DNA from: an uncultured Asticcacaulis sp.
Lineage (GTDB): Bacteria > Pseudomonadota > Alphaproteobacteria > Caulobacterales > Caulobacteraceae
DNA: 8,979 bases
NCBI GenBank assembly: GCA_946482045.1
Contig: CAMLPZ010000169.1
Span: 1 to 8,979 of the forward strand
Reading direction: 5' to 3'
Shown here piece after piece: positions 6,572 through 8,979 of this stretch (within the stretch, counting starts at the first letter, position 1; the number at the start of each line of letters is the position of its first letter). The notes beneath the pieces are model-generated. The model searched no databases and was not told the DNA's origin. It saw only the letters and a list, made by a program, of their open reading frames with translations. A program made the translations under genes and the position numbers.

Positions 6572-7510
6572 CTAATCGGCCAAGGATGGCGCGTTCAGGG
6601 CCCAGGAGATGATGGCTTTCTGCGCATGAATCCGGTTCTCGGCCTCATCCCAGATGACCGACTGCGGGCCGTCGATGACCTCGTCGGTCACCTCTTCGCC
6701 ACGGTGGGCCGGCAGGCAGTGGAGGAACAGGGCATCCGAACGCGCCCACTTCATCAATTCGGCATTGACCTGGTAGGACTGGAAGGCGGCCAGACGTTCG
6801 TCGTGGTCGAGGTCGCCCATCGACACCCAGGTATCGGACAGCACGACGTCGGCGCCCTTGGCGGCGTCGAACGGATCATTGGTCACCGTCACCTTGGCGC
6901 GCGATTCCGAGGCAAAGACCATGGCAGCCATCGCCGGCTTGTAAGCTTCGGGGCAGGCAATGTTCAGCGTGAAACCGAAGCGCGCCGCGGCATGGATCAG
7001 GCTGTTGCAGACATTGTTGCCGTCGCCGATCCAGGCCAGGATCTTGTTCTCGATGGCGCCGCGATGCTCCTCGATCGTCTGGATGTCGGCCAGGATCTGG
7101 CACGGGTGGCTGAAATTGGTCAGCCCGTTGATCACCGGAATGCTTGAGGCGCGCGCCAGGCGCAACACGTCGTCGTGCTCATTGGCGCGGATCATGATGG
7201 CGTCGACCATGCGCGACAGCACCTTGGCGGTGTCTTCGATCGGCTCGCCGCGGCCGAGTTGCATGTCCGATGCGGTCGAGATGATTGCCTGGCCGCCGAG
7301 CTGGCGCATGGCGGCGTCGAAGGAAAAGCGTGTACGCGTCGAGTTCTTCTGGAAGATCATGGCCAGGACGCGGTCCCTGGCCGGCGCATCGGCGTCGACG
7401 CGGCCTTTGGGCCAGCCCTGACGCAGCTTCTTGCGGGCGTGGGCATCGTCGACGATCGCACGCAGTTCTTCCGTAGTCAGGTCGCAGATATCGAGAAAAT
7501 GACGGGTCAT
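6572..7510 (-). CDS. argF: Ornithine carbamoyltransferase, anabolic
   Basis: Cytoplasmic enzyme joining carbamoyl phosphate and ornithine to give citrulline and phosphate in arginine synthesis. At 312 residues it has the family's normal length. Diagnostic motifs are present: STRTR (57-61) for carbamoyl phosphate, HPCQ (135-138) in the active site, DTWVSMG (226-232) in the ornithine-binding SMG loop, and HCLP (264-267) with the catalytic-type cysteine. The SMG loop and HCLP favour an ornithine enzyme over aspartate carbamoyltransferase. The ATG at 7510 ([11 protein letters not shown]) is preferred over an upstream in-frame start at 7606, because that extension is low-complexity and translates the intergenic repeat. 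It also has AGGGA 7 bases upstream. It follows argD on the same strand after 126 bases, so a shared transcript is likely, though a double-hairpin repeat intervenes. Confidence 0.98.
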   Translation of the reverse strand: MTRHFLDICDLTTEELRAIVDDAHARKKLRQGWPKGRVDADAPARDRVLAMIFQKNSTRTRFSFDAAMRQLGGQAIISTASDMQLGRGEPIEDTAKVLSRMVDAIMIRANEHDDVLRLARASSIPVINGLTNFSHPCQILADIQTIEEHRGAIENKILAWIGDGNNVCNSLIHAAARFGFTLNIACPEAYKPAMAAMVFASESRAKVTVTNDPFDAAKGADVVLSDTWVSMGDLDHDERLAAFQSYQVNAELMKWARSDALFLHCLPAHRGEEVTDEVIDGPQSVIWDEAENRIHAQKAIISWALNAPSLAD

Positions 7511-7570
7511 CGGATAGTCCCTGTTATCTTCTTCACCAAGGGGCGCCGAGGCAGAAAAGAGGCCCCGCCC

Positions 7571-7616
7571 ACCATCTGCTCCGCAGATGGTCCCCCCTCC
7601 CCGCAAGCAGGGAGGG
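7571..7616. repeat. Double-hairpin intergenic repeat between argD and argF
   Basis: Two perfect stems sit side by side. ACCATCTGC (7571-7579) pairs with GCAGATGGT (7583-7591) around a TCC loop. CCCTCCC (7595-7601) pairs with GGGAGGG (7610-7616) around an 8-base loop. The pattern of a small hairpin, a C-run, then CTCCCCGCAAGC with a G-rich arm resembles a dispersed intergenic element I recall from Caulobacteraceae and sphingomonad genomes. Only one copy is visible, so the dispersed nature is inferred. In the mRNA it could stabilise the argD 3' end or weaken argF expression. Confidence 0.55.
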
Positions 7617-7636
7617 CGAAGAGTGTTCTTTATACG

Positions 7637-8857
7637 TTACGCTGTTTCTTTTGCTTTCGCGGCTTCGCGTGCGGCCAGGAAGGTCTTTTCCAGCAGGCCA
7701 ATGGCTTCACGCGCCTCATCCTCGGTGACATTGAGCGGCGGCAGCAGGCGGACACAGTTGTCCGAACCGCCGGCGATCAACAGGCCATTGTCGCGCGCCA
7801 AGGTCATAATTTCGCGGTTGTTCGGCTTGACCTTGATGCCAACCAAAAGTCCCTTGCCGCGCAGGTCTTCGATCATGTCGGGATAGGCGTCGCGCAAACC
7901 CGCCAGCTGCTGGCGCAGATAGCCGGAAACACGGTTGACGTTTTCGAGCAGCTCCGGACGAACGATCTCGTTGAACGCCGCCTGGCCGACCGCCATGGCC
8001 AGCGGATTGCCTCCGAAGGTCGAGCCATGGGCGCCGACGACCATTCCGGACGCCGCCTCACGCGTGGCCAGGCAGGCGCCAACCGGGAAGCCGCCACCCA
8101 GCGCCTTGGCGACCGTCATGACGTCGGGCTCGACGCCCGAATACTCATAGGCCCAAAGCTTGCCGGTCCGGCCCATACCGCACTGAATTTCGTCGAAGAT
8201 CAGCAGCAGGCCATTGGCGTCGCACAGATCACGCAGCATCTGAAGCTCGGAATCGGTCAGCGCGCGGGCGCCGCCTTCGCCCTGGACCGGCTCAACGATG
8301 ATGGCGGCTGCCGTCGGCGCTTCCGCCGCCGCGCGGATGGCGTCATGGTCATCGAGCGAGACATTAACATAGCCCGGCAGTTTCGGACCAAAGCCCGCCA
8401 GGTAGGTCTCGTTGCCCGCCGCGGTGACGGCCGCATAGGTCCGGCCGTGGAAGGCGCCGGCAAAACCGATGATATCGATGCGCTCTTCGTTGCCACGCGC
8501 GGCGTGGAACTTGCGCGCCAGCTTGAGCGCGCACTCGACGGCTTCCGTGCCCGAATTGGTGAAGAAGACCTGATCGGCGAAGCTGTGGGCGCACAGTTTC
8601 GCCGCCAGTTCCTGCTGGCCAGGAATGGTGAAGATGTTCGAGACGTGCCATAGCTTCTTCGCCTGCGCCGTCATCGCCTCGATCAGCACCGGATTGGCGT
8701 GGCCCAGCCCATTGGTGGCGATGCCCTGCACAAAATCCAGGAACATACGGCCGCGTCGGTCATACAGACGGGCGCCTTCGCCGCGCTCGACCTCGATAGG
8801 CGCGCGCGCATAGACTCCGAACAGATGATCTTCCGACGTGTTGGCCGACTGGTTCAT
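7637..8857 (-). CDS. argD: Acetylornithine aminotransferase (class III, PLP-dependent)
   Basis: Converts N-acetylglutamate semialdehyde and glutamate to N-acetylornithine and 2-oxoglutarate. The same enzyme can act as succinyldiaminopimelate aminotransferase for lysine. The protein has 406 residues, typical length. Visible class III features: NSGTEAVE (101-108) for PLP phosphate, FHGRT (136-140) for cofactor stacking, FDEIQCGMGRTG (221-232) with D222 contacting the pyridine nitrogen, K251 in AKALGGGFPVGA as Schiff-base lysine, HGSTFGGNPLA (278-288), and R370 in VRLLPP for the substrate carboxylate. The start MNQSANTSEDHLFGVYARAP fits the family and has GGGGAG 9 bases upstream. The tail from about 390 is alanine/lysine-rich. 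Related ornithine or succinylornithine aminotransferases (rocD, astC) share these motifs; the adjacent argF makes argD the best call. Confidence 0.97.
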   Translation of the reverse strand: MNQSANTSEDHLFGVYARAPIEVERGEGARLYDRRGRMFLDFVQGIATNGLGHANPVLIEAMTAQAKKLWHVSNIFTIPGQQELAAKLCAHSFADQVFFTNSGTEAVECALKLARKFHAARGNEERIDIIGFAGAFHGRTYAAVTAAGNETYLAGFGPKLPGYVNVSLDDHDAIRAAAEAPTAAAIIVEPVQGEGGARALTDSELQMLRDLCDANGLLLIFDEIQCGMGRTGKLWAYEYSGVEPDVMTVAKALGGGFPVGACLATREAASGMVVGAHGSTFGGNPLAMAVGQAAFNEIVRPELLENVNRVSGYLRQQLAGLRDAYPDMIEDLRGKGLLVGIKVKPNNREIMTLARDNGLLIAGGSDNCVRLLPPLNVTEDEAREAIGLLEKTFLAAREAAKAKETA

Positions 8858-8881
8858 GGCCGAGGACTCCCCAAAGAGAAA

Positions 8882-8907
8882 TCCCCTCCGTTACGTAACG
8901 GAAGGGA
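8882..8907. promoter_or_regulatory. 26-base palindrome in the argD leader
   Basis: TCCGTTACGTAACGGA (8887-8902) is a perfect 16-base palindrome. After one mismatch on each side it extends by TCCC (8882-8885) and GGGA (8904-8907). It lies 25-50 bases before the argD ATG, just upstream of the ribosome site. It does not resemble the E. coli ArgR box. It could be a dimeric repressor operator or an mRNA hairpin near the ribosome site; the sequence does not decide. Confidence 0.42.
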
Positions 8908-8914
8908 CGGACGT

Positions 8915-8934
8915 CTAAGCTGATTGGGGCTTAG
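8915..8934. promoter_or_regulatory. Second inverted repeat in the argD leader
   Basis: CTAAGC (8915-8920) pairs with GCTTAG (8929-8934) around 8 bases. It lies 8 bases upstream of the 26-base palindrome in the argD direction. On a minus-strand transcript the two would form consecutive hairpins. No U-tract follows either, so they do not look like simple terminators. A 6-base stem is weak alone; adjacency to the palindrome is the reason to list it. Confidence 0.3.
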
Positions 8935-8940
8935 GCGGGC

Positions 8941-8969
8941 CTTTTGAGGAAAACAGGCGGCAAAGTCAA
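8941..8969 (-). promoter_or_regulatory. Possible argD promoter
   Basis: On the minus strand TTGACT (8969-8964) is a good -35 element. The hexamer 17 bases later, CAAAAG (8946-8941), is a poor -10. This is the best candidate in the visible leader. The true promoter could lie beyond the window edge. Confidence 0.2.
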
Positions 8970-8979
8970 TATTGGCTTT

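Noticed and set aside
7511..7606. N-terminal extension of argF starting at 7606
   Set aside because: The added residues translate the intergenic double-hairpin repeat and are low complexity; the ATG at 7510 has a ribosome site and fits family length.
7175..8653. 492-codon plus-strand open frame across argF and argD
   Set aside because: It runs antisense through two conserved enzymes and their spacer; its product has no family features.
1..8979. CRISPR array, tRNA, rRNA, insertion sequence or prophage genes
   Set aside because: No regularly spaced direct repeats, cloverleaf-like segments, transposase or phage motifs were seen on either strand.

Overview
The window looks like an alphaproteobacterial chromosome, most likely from the order Caulobacterales. 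It is GC-rich, with strong third-position GC bias that leaves long open frames antisense to every real gene. Evidence for the assignment is a large PodJ-type polarity protein with a characteristic N-terminus, an argD-argF pair, CtrA-like and DnaA-box-like sites in front of the PodJ-like gene, many GANTC sites, and a two-hairpin intergenic repeat of a kind I recall from Caulobacteraceae. The genus (something like Asticcacaulis) is a guess from recall and apparent GC. Nothing here looks like a prophage, transposon, CRISPR array, RNA gene or defence island.

Layout. (1) 1-2813, minus: DinG/XPD-type superfamily 2 DNA helicase, cut at its C-terminus by the window start. It has a complete four-cysteine Fe-S site and an N-terminal region resembling a decayed DnaQ-type exonuclease domain. 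(2) 2814-2878: short spacer with two overlapping hairpins, one of which covers part of the helicase GTG start. (3) 2879-6007, minus: 1042-residue PodJ-like protein with a long cytoplasmic coiled coil, an acidic linker, one membrane span and periplasmic Sel1 repeats. It lacks the C-terminal peptidoglycan-binding domain known in Caulobacter PodJ. (4) 6008-6223: AT-rich divergent regulatory region with a good promoter for the PodJ-like gene and candidate cell-cycle regulator sites. (5) 6224-6454, plus: small two-span membrane protein of unknown function, the only plus-strand gene. (6) 6455-6571: convergent spacer with a hairpin. (7) 6572-7510, minus: argF. (8) 7511-7636: spacer carrying a double-hairpin repeat. 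(9) 7637-8857, minus: argD. (10) 8858-8979: argD leader with two inverted repeats.

The genes form two functional groups. argD and argF are two steps of arginine synthesis (acetylornithine aminotransferase, then ornithine carbamoyltransferase after deacetylation) and probably share a transcript. The PodJ-like gene and the helicase may be co-transcribed from the 6047-6074 promoter, which would put a DNA-repair helicase under a cell-cycle-type promoter. I do not see a clearly new multi-gene system. The most interesting items are the regulatory region before the PodJ-like gene, that protein's altered architecture, and the vestigial exonuclease-like region of the helicase.
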